A stretch of 64,000 nucleotides of DNA from CAZBEL01 sp964628055 (GTDB lineage Bacteria > Fidelibacterota > Marinisomatia > Marinisomatales > TCS56), in assembly GCA_964628055.1 (NCBI GenBank), contig CAZVNL010000008.1, forward strand, positions 7,393 to 71,392. The letters are read 5' to 3'. Positions 17,355-26,400 of the stretch are shown one piece after another (position 1 is the stretch's first letter; each line of letters begins with the position of its first letter). The translations under genes were made by a program, and so were the position numbers. The notes beneath the pieces are model-generated. The model was not told the origin of the DNA and did not search any database. It saw only the letters and a program-made list of their open reading frames with translations.

Positions 17355-17921
17355 TTACTCCCCTTTGGTGCGTTCCAGGTACGCCCCGCTGCGGGTGTCG
17401 ATTTTTACCCGGTCCCCCACCTCGACGAAGAGGGGCACCTGGACGGTGAAACCCGTTTCCAAAACGGCCGGCTTGGTGGCGCCGGTGGCCGTATTTCCCC
17501 GGTAGCCCGGTTCCGTATGGGTCACTTCCAAGTCCACGTGGGCCGGTAGGCGGACCTCTAAGGGCTCTTCCCCGTCAAACAACAGCTCCACATCCAAACC
17601 CGCCTTGAGGAAACGGTGCCGGTCGCCCACCACTTCCGGGGGGATCTGAAGCTGGTCGTAGGTCTTCAAATCCATAAAGACGTAGGAGGCGCTCTCCGTG
17701 TACAAAAACTGCATCCGCCGGGCCTCCACCCGCACCAGCTCCAGGTGGCTCCCGGCGTTGAAGGTCTCCTCGATAACCTTCCCGCTCTGGATGTCCTTCA
17801 GTTTGGTGCGTACAAAGGCCCCGCCCTTCCCGGGTTTCACGTGCAAGAATTCCAGAACCTTCATACGTTTGCCCCGGTGCAGGAGCACCACGCCATTTCT
17901 AATATCAGCTGTTGTTGCCAA
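17355..17921 (-). CDS. efp: Translation elongation factor P
   Basis: The 188-residue protein has three beta-barrel domains. The loop HVKPGKGGAFVRTKLK puts K32 at the position that is modified in E. coli. The start is a TTG at 17921, with AGGAG placed 7 bases upstream, so the alternative start is well supported. EF-P relieves stalling at polyproline. No epmA/epmB is visible, so the modification type is unknown. It lies 29 bases upstream of accB, in a conserved efp-accB-accC arrangement. Confidence 0.96.
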   Translation of the reverse strand: MATTADIRNGVVLLHRGKRMKVLEFLHVKPGKGGAFVRTKLKDIQSGKVIEETFNAGSHLELVRVEARRMQFLYTESASYVFMDLKTYDQLQIPPEVVGDRHRFLKAGLDVELLFDGEEPLEVRLPAHVDLEVTHTEPGYRGNTATGATKPAVLETGFTVQVPLFVEVGDRVKIDTRSGAYLERTKGE

Positions 17922-17945
17922 GCTTATTCTCCTGTGAAACGCCGG

Positions 17946-17973
17946 AATTTAACCTGCACTATGGATATCTCAA
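17946..17973 (-). promoter_or_regulatory. Candidate promoter upstream of efp
   Basis: On the minus strand TTGAGA (17973-17968) and TAAATT (17951-17946) are spaced by 16 bases, about 25 bases before the TTG start of efp. It lies in the 92-base gap after the BatD-like gene, whose 3' side has a T-run but no clear hairpin. It would drive efp-accB-accC-gcvH and beyond. Confidence 0.4.
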
Positions 17974-18013
17974 ATTGATGAATCCCCTACTCGGTCCCGG
18001 GGCGTAAAAAAAC

Positions 18014-19006
18014 CTAACCAGTCTCCACCGGGGTTTTCTCCATCGGCACTGTTTCGGCCTCAGATGGCGCTTCCCAGGTTTTCCAGAAGGGAACGGTTTG
18101 GGCGATAAAGCATTCCGCCCAGTCTAAGTCCTGCTGGCACATCGCCGGGGATACGGACCCCCGGGCGTACTTGGTAAAGTCCGCCCGACGCAATACCTCC
18201 AACCACTGGTCCACCAGCTCCCTGTCAAAGGGCAAGGTGTTCTTCATCGCGTGGATCTGTTCGGTGGTCATTTCCAAGGTTTTAATGAATACACTATGTT
18301 CCACGTATTCCCGTAGTAAGTAAGACAGATCCACGTAAAATTCCTTCACGGCTCCCCGTTTTAAGCTGGAGTCCTCTCGCAGTGCCTGTAACTTCTGACG
18401 GGCCACTTCATCAGGAGGTGGTTTAACCGGTTGCGCGGCCGTTTTAATGATCTCTGTCTTCTGACGCTGACGCCAAATGAGCCCGATCCCCACCACGAGC
18501 ATTAGTAGCAGCAGGTATTTTCCGATGGTGGGCCAGGGCCAGGGAATCGTAACGGGAACGGGCGGCTTTACTGGTTGCAGTTGTCGGGCGCCATACTGCT
18601 CTAAAACTGACACCACCTGGACGGGTAGGGGCGCACTGTGTAAGGTGTAATCGAGGGTACTATCAGCTTTGAGTACGGCCACTTCATAGGCCGGAATGAC
18701 GAAGTGACCCGTATCCCAGAAGACGAGCTCGAAGCGCAGGCCGTTACTGTCACCCCGGGGGGATTGAAAGGGCGTGGCCTGGCGGACTTCCAGGGTATCG
18801 GTACTTTTCAAGGGGGGAAAGCGTAATGGGCGCCGACCGGGATTTAATACGGTCACCTTAAAGTGTAAAATGTCGCCGATTGTAGCCACCGTGGTATCCA
18901 GGGAGGCCGCCAATTTTATGGCGGCGGGCTTTTCTTCGCGCTCCTGGCAACCGGTAATCAGCACCAATCCCACCAGGATAACAAGGGCGCCACTAGCCTG
19001 CTTCAT
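18014..19006 (-). CDS. BatD-like membrane-anchored lipoprotein of a MoxR-VWA cluster
   Basis: The 330-residue protein starts with a lipoprotein signal (cleavage before the Cys in LITGC). A beta-rich periplasmic region with KVTVLNPGRRPLRFPP follows. One membrane helix near 165-183 (KYLLLLMLVVGIGLIW) leads to a helical cytoplasmic tail resembling DUF4381/BatD C-termini (YLLREYVEHS). It is the last gene after TPR lipoprotein, moxR and DUF58. Such clusters are thought to assemble or activate envelope proteins. The exact role is unknown and BatD similarity is by architecture and context only. Confidence 0.7.
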   Translation of the reverse strand: MKQASGALVILVGLVLITGCQEREEKPAAIKLAASLDTTVATIGDILHFKVTVLNPGRRPLRFPPLKSTDTLEVRQATPFQSPRGDSNGLRFELVFWDTGHFVIPAYEVAVLKADSTLDYTLHSAPLPVQVVSVLEQYGARQLQPVKPPVPVTIPWPWPTIGKYLLLLMLVVGIGLIWRQRQKTEIIKTAAQPVKPPPDEVARQKLQALREDSSLKRGAVKEFYVDLSYLLREYVEHSVFIKTLEMTTEQIHAMKNTLPFDRELVDQWLEVLRRADFTKYARGSVSPAMCQQDLDWAECFIAQTVPFWKTWEAPSEAETVPMEKTPVETG

Positions 19007-19021
19007 GCCTGGAATCGGGGG

Positions 19022-19897
19022 TTAATAGCGCCGTTCCCGCTGACGGTAGTAGCGCAGGATGGGTTCAATATAGTCCTCGGCTGTGGAAAGCTGCACCAAG
19101 TCGAACTTAATCCGGTCACACTGCTGTTTGAAGCGAGCGAAATGGGACTCCAGGCGCTGCTGGTACCGAACCCGTTCGGCAGGAGAATAGGTGTCGATCC
19201 AAAACTGCGCATCGGTTTCGGGATCGTGGACCTTCACCAAGCCTAGGTCGGGAAGGCTTTTTTCCACCGGATCGTAGATCTGCAGGCCCAATAGATCGTG
19301 TTTGCGGTTGGCAATTTTCAAACCGGGCCAGAACCCGTCATCGATAAAGTCGGAAATGACAAACACCACGCTCCGGCGGTGCGCCACCTTTAAGAGAAAA
19401 TCCAGGGCCCGACTTAAAGAGGTGCCCCGTCCCTGGGGCCGGTGGTAAAGGAGTTCCCGGATGACTCGCAGGACGTGGGTATGACCCTTCTTCGGGGCGA
19501 TATACTGCTCCACTTCATCGGTGAACAGGATCAACCCCACCTTGTCGTTGTTGCGGATGGCGGAAAAGCCCATGACGGCAGCGATCTCGGTGGCCAGTTC
19601 GGCCTTGTACTGCCTAACACTGCCAAAATGCCCGGAACGACTCAGGTCCACTAAGAGAAAGACGGTTAACTCCCGCTCTTCTTCGAAAATCTTTACGTAA
19701 GGACTATTATAGCGAGCCGTGACGTTCCAGTCGATGAGACGAATATCATCCCCCGGCTGGTACTCCCGGACTTCGGAAAAGATCATGCCCCGTCCCTTGA
19801 ATACGGAATGGTACTCACCCCCAAAGAGGTCATTTACCAATCCCTTGGTGCGAATCTCGATGTGGCGAACCTTCTTTAATATCTCAGCGGGGAGCAT
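19022..19897 (-). CDS. DUF58 protein with VWA-like domain
   Basis: The 291-residue protein has the DUF58 core signature EVREYQPGDDIRLIDWNVTA (about 42-61) followed by a VWA-type fold. Its metal-site sequence is DLSRSG (84-89). No membrane helix is predicted, so it is the soluble type found beside MoxR in Bacteroidetes. It is 101 bases downstream of moxR and 15 bases before the BatD-like gene. The likely role is as partner of the MoxR ATPase, by family precedent. Confidence 0.88.
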   Translation of the reverse strand: MLPAEILKKVRHIEIRTKGLVNDLFGGEYHSVFKGRGMIFSEVREYQPGDDIRLIDWNVTARYNSPYVKIFEEERELTVFLLVDLSRSGHFGSVRQYKAELATEIAAVMGFSAIRNNDKVGLILFTDEVEQYIAPKKGHTHVLRVIRELLYHRPQGRGTSLSRALDFLLKVAHRRSVVFVISDFIDDGFWPGLKIANRKHDLLGLQIYDPVEKSLPDLGLVKVHDPETDAQFWIDTYSPAERVRYQQRLESHFARFKQQCDRIKFDLVQLSTAEDYIEPILRYYRQRERRY

Positions 19898-19998
19898 GGC
19901 TCTTTTTCAAGCGTTGTAGGGCCTGAGGAAGGAATCCCGGTGGCTGAAACGGTTTTAATAGACTACTCCTCAAGCGCACCATACCCGGGAAAAGGTCC

Positions 19999-20994
19999 TT
20001 AAGGAATTTCGATGGAATCGAACAGGTGCCGAATGATGTCCTCGGAGGTCTGCTCCTCGGCCTCGGCTTCGTAGGTGAGAATGATGCGATGCCGCAGGAC
20101 ATCGGCCCCCATATAACGCACATCTTCCGGGGTGACGAATCCCCGATGATCCAGAAAGGCCCTGGCCTTCGCGGCCAGGATTAGATTGATGGTGGCCCGG
20201 GGGGAGGCACCGTACTGGATCAATTCCTTCAAATCGGGTAACTGGTATTGCTCCGGATTCCGCGTGGCGAAAACCAGGTTGAGTACGTACTCCTCTACTT
20301 TTTCATCCACGTAAATATCGTTGATGACTTGTTGGGCCTGGAGAATCGCCCCGGGGTTTACCACCGGTTCCACCGACGGCAGCTCCGTGGTGCGGGCCAT
20401 TTTCCGCAGGATAATACGCTCCTCCTCTTTCGCCGGGTAATCCACCTTCAACTTGAGCATAAAACGATCCACCTGGGCCTCTGGTAAGGGATAGGTTCCC
20501 TCCTGCTCAATGGGGTTCTGGGTGGCCAACACCAAAAAGGGGGCCTCTAAATAGAAGGTCTCCTCGCCGATGGTCACCTGGCGCTCCTGCATGGCCTCCA
20601 AAAGGGCGCTTTGAACCTTGGCGGGAGAGCGGTTGATCTCGTCAGCCAGAATGATGTTGGCGAAAATGGGGCCCTTGCGCGTCTCAAACGATCCGGTCTT
20701 CTGGTTATAGATGAGGGTTCCCAGTAGGTCCGCCGGTAGCATGTCCGGCGTGAACTGAATCCGCTGAAAGCGGGTGTCGATGAGTTGGGCCAGGGTTCTC
20801 ACCAGGAGGGTCTTGGCCAGCCCCGGCACCCCTTCTAAGAGGAGGTGGCCGTTGGCCAGTAGCCCTACTAAAATTTTATTGAGGAGTTCTTCCTGGCCAA
20901 CAATCACCCCCCCCAGGGCTTTTTTCAATACATCAATAAATTGGGATTCCCGGGCAATACGTTCATTGATTTCAGTAAGACTGAACTGGGCCAT
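19999..20994 (-). CDS. MoxR family AAA+ ATPase
   Basis: The 331-residue protein has Walker A GVPGLAKT (55-62) and Walker B IILADEINR. The MoxR-specific LEAMQERQVTIGEETF, the sensor-1 ATQNPIEQEGTYPLPEAQ, and GASPRATINL are also present. MoxR ATPases act as chaperones with VWA partners to mature protein complexes. Here it is followed by DUF58 and BatD-like genes and preceded (by 19 bases) by a TPR lipoprotein. Substrate unknown. Confidence 0.94.
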   Translation of the reverse strand: MAQFSLTEINERIARESQFIDVLKKALGGVIVGQEELLNKILVGLLANGHLLLEGVPGLAKTLLVRTLAQLIDTRFQRIQFTPDMLPADLLGTLIYNQKTGSFETRKGPIFANIILADEINRSPAKVQSALLEAMQERQVTIGEETFYLEAPFLVLATQNPIEQEGTYPLPEAQVDRFMLKLKVDYPAKEEERIILRKMARTTELPSVEPVVNPGAILQAQQVINDIYVDEKVEEYVLNLVFATRNPEQYQLPDLKELIQYGASPRATINLILAAKARAFLDHRGFVTPEDVRYMGADVLRHRIILTYEAEAEEQTSEDIIRHLFDSIEIP

Positions 20995-21013
20995 GGTCGT
21001 ATTTACCGGGCTC

Positions 21014-21550
21014 TTAACTACGGGGTGTGTCGGTATTGATCCCCCCCGGAGTACCGGAAGGTAGGGCGTGGCTAGTGATCTGTTTTAAAACGGGAATATC
21101 GTTTATGTCTTTACCCAGGTATTCCAGTTCAAAGCGCACGGAAGGGGCCAGTTCATGGTCGGGAAACTTGTCCAGGAAGGTTTTATAAGACTGGGTAGCC
21201 AATTCGTAATTGGCCAGGATGTTGGCATAAATATAGCCGATCATAAACTGGGCCTGGGCCTCTTGATCCGACCCGGGAAAACGCTCCACCACCTGTTGGT
21301 AGGCCTGGATGGCCTGTTGAAAGTCACGGAGGTCGTTCATGTAAATGTCACCCAACATATACTGGGACTTGGCCGCCAGGGCATGCTTGGGGTATTTACT
21401 GATAAGTAACTCCAGTTGATCCAGGGACCCCTTAATATCCTTCGACTTCCGCAGCGACTCGGCCTGGGAAAAGAGATCCTCAGCCGACTTGTCAACACCA
21501 CACGACAGGCTAAATAGCCCCACTAGCAAAATAATCATTATCCGGTTCAT
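21014..21550 (-). CDS. TPR-repeat lipoprotein
   Basis: The protein is 178 residues from ATG 21550, which is preceded by AAAGGG about 6 bases upstream. An ATG five codons earlier has no ribosome site. A lipoprotein signal ends at FSLSC. Three to four tetratricopeptide repeats follow, with ALAAKSQYMLGDIYMNDLRD and AQAQFMIGYIYAN as clear helices, giving a BamD/YbgF-like shape. It is likely periplasmic and membrane-tethered. It is the first gene of the moxR cluster, but similar proteins also serve Bam or Tol systems, and tamA is the upstream gene. Confidence 0.8.
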   Translation of the reverse strand: MNRIMIILLVGLFSLSCGVDKSAEDLFSQAESLRKSKDIKGSLDQLELLISKYPKHALAAKSQYMLGDIYMNDLRDFQQAIQAYQQVVERFPGSDQEAQAQFMIGYIYANILANYELATQSYKTFLDKFPDHELAPSVRFELEYLGKDINDIPVLKQITSHALPSGTPGGINTDTPRS

Positions 21551-21646
21551 GACCGTCCCTTTCATTGTATTTTAGAACCTTTAATTTATACCCTTGTAGG
21601 TAGAACCACCAAGACTGAAACCCTTAACGTGCATAAAGTGCTGGGC

Positions 21647-21655
21647 ATTATACCA
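21647..21655 (-). promoter_or_regulatory. Candidate extended -10 promoter for the TPR-moxR operon
   Basis: On the minus strand TGGTATAAT contains a perfect TATAAT with the TGn extension. It lies about 100 bases before the TPR lipoprotein start, just downstream of tamA. No good -35 is seen at 16-18 bases, which is tolerable for extended -10 promoters. Confidence 0.45.
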
Positions 21656-21676
21656 TAGCAAAGGTGGAAGGTTCCT

Positions 21677-23473
21677 CTAAAAGATGTATAGGACTCCCAG
21701 TTGCAACTGCCAATTTTCCGGATGGGCCAACTGGTAGGCATAATCCAGGCGCACGGGTCCCAGGGGGGACTTTAGGGTTACACCTCCTCCGGCGCCCCAG
21801 GCCAACTGGGACCAACTGCTTTGGGCCACGCTATCCACCAGATACCCCCCATCCAGGAAGATTTCACCCCCCAGCAACCAAATTAACGGAAAGCGCAGTT
21901 CCCAATTGGTGAGCAACCGTACCGTCTCACCGAGGGGGTCGTGCTGAGTGTCAACGCGAAATTTAAGGGGTTCCCAGGCCCGCAGGCTAGTACTGCCCCC
22001 CAAATAAAATTTATCATATAAAACGGTTTCGAACCGATCATAAGCCGCCTGCCACCCTAAAAGAAGGCCATACTTCATCCTCCCAGCCAGGACCCAATTT
22101 TTCATGAGGGGGTAGTAGCCCTGCAAGCCTACGTCAAATTTAATATAGTGCCGATTGCCTCCTAAAAAGCCTCCTACCCGGCGGAATTCGCCGCTCAACA
22201 CCACACCCCGGCGGGGATACACCGGATCGTCCCGGCCGTCCAGGTGCGCCCGCAGGGTGAGAATGCGCTGCTCCACATCGGTGCGTAAGGCTTCGGGCTC
22301 AATAAATTTCTCCCACTGCAACCCCCAAGCGATAAAAGACAGGTTGCCAAAACGCAGGGTGCTGGTTACGTTTAGTCCGTAACGGTGCACGTTGGGGCCC
22401 CCTAAATCTTCGTAATTTTTAAACGTTTCGTAAAAGGCTTTGAGCTGGGTGGGAATCCGGTAGCGGAAAATCCACTGGTCGTTCAAATTCAAATCCACCC
22501 TCAACCTGGGAAATCGGAACCCCGGTTCCACGGGCATATCCGCCGATGTGCGCACCCCGAAGCGGGTAGTGGATTGGAGGATGCTGCGGTTGCGCCACTC
22601 CACGTAGCCCCCAATGCCGGGGATGGCTTCCGTCCCTTCACTCACCACCACTGGATAGTAACCCCCTTCGCTCAGCCACTCCCGTTTTTTGAACTGCCGC
22701 AATTCCAACACCAAGTTCACCGTGGTGTCGCTTCCGGCCTCTACCACGGGGGTGAGGCTGGCCAGGGAGAAAAGACCCGTTTCCAACAACCGCCGCTGGG
22801 AATCATCAACGGCTTTTTTGCGGAACAGGTCCCCGGGATGGATCTCTAATTCCCTTAGCACCACGGCGCTATCGAGACTGCCCAGTCCTTCGAGATAAAT
22901 GTCGTGGATGTACACGCGTTGCCCTTCGTTAACTTCTAGTAGCACATTCACCGAGTCCCCCACGTCTTGAAAGAGCTTGAGGGCGACAAAGAGTTTACCC
23001 TCCTGCTGGTAAGCCTCCTCCAGTAAAGTTAGATTGGCATTGGCCTTAACAGGGTCAAAAGGTCTATCCACCACCAGACCCAGCGTCGTGCGAATTAGCT
23101 TTTCGCTGAGGGTTTCATTGCCCAAGATGTCCACCCGATGCAGAAAATACTGCTTCCCTTCGCGGATATGATAAAATACCGCCACGGTCTGGTCCTGTAC
23201 CGCAAAAGAATCGGTGACCGACACGTGTAGAAAGCCCTGGGATAAATAGTAATTCTTCAGGGTGATGGCATCCAGCCGCAGGACACGCTGGTCGAAGGTG
23301 GTGTGGCTAAAAAGAGTGGGCTCCTGGAGATTGAGCAGGGATTTCAATGTCTTTTCGGAAATCTGCTCATTCCCTATGAGACTCACCGACGTAACGGGTA
23401 ACGGGGCGTGCTCGCCACCTTTAAGGGCATAGACCAGGAGGCAGCACAACACCCTCGTGAGTGTTGCTTTCAT
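21677..23473 (-). CDS. tamA: Outer-membrane TamA/BamA-family (Omp85) protein
   Basis: The 598-residue protein has a short signal sequence and three POTRA-like segments (about 25-95, 96-170, 171-250). A C-terminal 16-strand barrel follows and ends with aromatic Phe (LQLGVLYIF). LGGSTSLRAWEPLKFR matches the conserved barrel region bearing the lock motif. Three POTRAs and direct coupling to the tamB gene (6 bases upstream) identify it as TamA rather than BamA. It works with TamB in transport of lipid or proteins to the outer membrane. Confidence 0.85.
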   Translation of the reverse strand: MKATLTRVLCCLLVYALKGGEHAPLPVTSVSLIGNEQISEKTLKSLLNLQEPTLFSHTTFDQRVLRLDAITLKNYYLSQGFLHVSVTDSFAVQDQTVAVFYHIREGKQYFLHRVDILGNETLSEKLIRTTLGLVVDRPFDPVKANANLTLLEEAYQQEGKLFVALKLFQDVGDSVNVLLEVNEGQRVYIHDIYLEGLGSLDSAVVLRELEIHPGDLFRKKAVDDSQRRLLETGLFSLASLTPVVEAGSDTTVNLVLELRQFKKREWLSEGGYYPVVVSEGTEAIPGIGGYVEWRNRSILQSTTRFGVRTSADMPVEPGFRFPRLRVDLNLNDQWIFRYRIPTQLKAFYETFKNYEDLGGPNVHRYGLNVTSTLRFGNLSFIAWGLQWEKFIEPEALRTDVEQRILTLRAHLDGRDDPVYPRRGVVLSGEFRRVGGFLGGNRHYIKFDVGLQGYYPLMKNWVLAGRMKYGLLLGWQAAYDRFETVLYDKFYLGGSTSLRAWEPLKFRVDTQHDPLGETVRLLTNWELRFPLIWLLGGEIFLDGGYLVDSVAQSSWSQLAWGAGGGVTLKSPLGPVRLDYAYQLAHPENWQLQLGVLYIF

Positions 23474-23479
23474 GTTGGT

Positions 23480-26400
23480 TTAATAAGAATAACGCAAACG
23501 GTATTTTACGTGCATATTCCCCGATTCATCAACGTTTCCTACTACCGAAAAATACCGATTTAATTTCAATTCCACACCTAATTGATTATGGGGGGGATTC
23601 ACCAGTGAAAAGGAACGTTGATAAGAATAATACAGCGAAAGGTTCTCCGACAGTTGCCGGCCGGCGCTGATGGTGAAATCCTCGGAACTCTCCGGATTCA
23701 GAAATCCCGTGGTCCCCGAAATGCTCATCTGATCCACCAAACCCAATTTTTTCAACCCGCTCATCTGCAGGAAATTACGCTCCAATTGACTTTCCAGGTA
23801 AGCGCCTAAGATGGTCTGGGCCTGGACCCCAAAACCGGCCGAAGTCATCTCCTGGTCCTCGAAGCGGCTGCGAAGGGTAAGCAGTTCTAAAATGTCACTC
23901 TGGGAAAAGCCGCTGGAGGACTCCAAAACCAGGCGCGGATTGTCCAACTGCCCTACCAGGGTAATGGTAATCTGTTCCTGGTTAATGGTGGTAAACGCCG
24001 AAATGTCCAAATAGGGATTGAACCCTTTTTTATCGAATCCCAGGTACCCTTTGGTGAGGGTAAATACATCCCCGTAGTAATAAAATTTCCCACTGCGGAC
24101 GAACAGCTCCCCGGTATAATCGGGGGGGTAATCCTCTAACTTAGCTATGCTCAACTGCCCGGACAACTGGGCATCCAACTGACTGTTACGCAGGGCGAAA
24201 TTGCCCGTGATGGGGAAGTTCACCAAATAATTGGTCACAATCCGGCTTTCACCGGAGGGCGTTTCCGGGAGGCTGCTGCTGCTGGTGAATTCCTGATACA
24301 TGACCACATCCAGAACTTCGATGTCCCCGGCAAAGGTGATGGTATCTTTCCCGGTGATGGCCAAGTCGACGTTAACCGTGCCTTCAATGTCCCCTAAAAG
24401 GGTCCGGAAATAGATCTCCTGGCCTTGGACGTTGAGGGCGTACCGCGGTTCGAAAAAGCGGCTCAAATCCAGGCCGCCGGTAAGGTGTAGGTTGGGCTTT
24501 TTCAACTGGGTAGACGGTTGCTCCGGATTAGGCATATAGCCGTCCAGGTGGCGAATTTTAAGGTAGTTATCCACAATCTCGGCCGAACCCGCCAACCCCA
24601 CGATGGGATCGTCCAAGAGTAAGGAATAGATGCGCCCGCCAGTTACGCTTAACGAACCGTTACGCAGCACCTTTTCCGGTGGTCCGCTCAAATTTAAGCG
24701 CAGATCAAACTTTCCCGTCACGGAGTCCACATCGGCCAGATACAGGGTGAGAAATTTTAAATTCCTGGTTTGCCCCTGGACATCAATCCAAAGGGAATCG
24801 GTGGGGATGAAGTGGCCCAAGGTGGGGGAGCCAAAATTTAAATCAACGGGTAGGTAACCGGACCCCGCGAACTGGTCGGGTCCTAAATGGGAGGCAAACC
24901 GGTTAAAATACAGACGTTGTCCGTCGTAAAGCCCGGTACCGGTTACCATCCCCAAGGGCAGGCGGTCGAACTGGGCCTGTTCGATAGTCAGGTCAAAGTC
25001 AAACTTCGTGTTCCGCGGGGTCCCCCCCAAGTTGAAATCCCCACTGGCAATGCCCTCTAAGTGAAACCAATGGGGAATGAACTGGGTGAACAGCGCCAGG
25101 TCAATGTGCTTCAAATTGGCGCTAAGATCCATTTCCCACGGGGTCTTGTCCCCCACCGTTAAGGGGACGATCCCGGTAATCTGGGCCCCGGTTTTTTCAC
25201 CGTACAGCAGGGTAACGTCCTCCACGTGCAACACGGAATCCAAATAGAAGGCCGAGACGGTCAACTCATCAAACGGCTGGGAGGTGAGAGTCCCATTTTT
25301 CAGGGTGAGATCGATGGTGTAACTGAGCTCTCCCTGGTGCCTGGAAAGGGACAGTTCCCCGAAGGTTTTACCGGTGATGGCCCAGCGATCGTCGGGCCCT
25401 AAAACGCCTAAGATGGCAGCGTCAACGCCGGAGAGTTTCAGGCGGCCTTCCAAGCCGTTTTCCAAATCCAAATAGCCGTTCACCACACCGTCGTCCACAT
25501 GAAAAGCAAAGGGTTGTAAGGCGATCCCCCCCTTAGTGAATTGAACAGTGAGGGGCCGCGTATTGATCAGGTAATGCTCGTCATACACCAGTTGTAGGGG
25601 ATTGAGAGTGAGGAGGCCCTCCGAACCGTAGCTACCGGAAAACTGGAGGATATTCTCCCCCTGGCGGAACTCAGCGCTCACAATGTCGATTTGATGCGGA
25701 CTGATACTCAGTTCCACCTGACCGCTATTAAAGGGGTACATGCGCCACTGGCCCTCTTTGAATTCCAGGTGGGCATACCCCGTTTCCAACCGCTTTAGAC
25801 GGGTATTGATAATAAACTCCTCCAGGTAGGCCTGGTGGTATTTTACCTGTTTACCCGTGAGGTCGGCCTCCACGTCCGGGGCCTTCAAAGCCCCCTTGAG
25901 GGTAAGCGTTCCACTGGCCATCCCCCCTTCCAGGCTATCGGCCCAGAAATTGTTTATTAGAAAGACGCTGGCCTGGTTTAACTCCACCTGGAGATCTAGG
26001 GTGCTATCCCGAAGATCGCACTCTCCTTTCAAAATAACTGAGCTGGGACCGATGGTAACGGTCAAAGGATTGGGAATGGAGAGCTTCCTAGCAGCGTAAA
26101 TAACCGTCCCCGACGCCGTAATAGGCCGGTCAACAAAAAGGGCCGATTCCTCCATTTCCATGGTGATGGTCACTTCCTTCAATTGGCGGTTGTGGATGGT
26201 TCCGTCTAAAAACACGGTTCCGGAGAAGTTGTTTCTTTTCTGTTGTTCCAACCAACGGCTCAGGTCGAATTGGGTCAGGGTGACTTTGCTGTTCAGGCGG
26301 CCATCTTTCTCCAGGAGACCGGTCATCTCCAGCTCGGCCTCATCGCGCCGTAAATTGAACTGTTCCAAGCGGAGGTAATCCGGCGTTTTTACCAGTTGAA

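Noticed and set aside
19884..19982. 32-codon minus-strand frame between moxR and the DUF58 gene
   Set aside because: It would fill the 101-base gap and overlap the DUF58 start. It is Pro/Arg-rich with no good ribosome site and no recognisable similarity.
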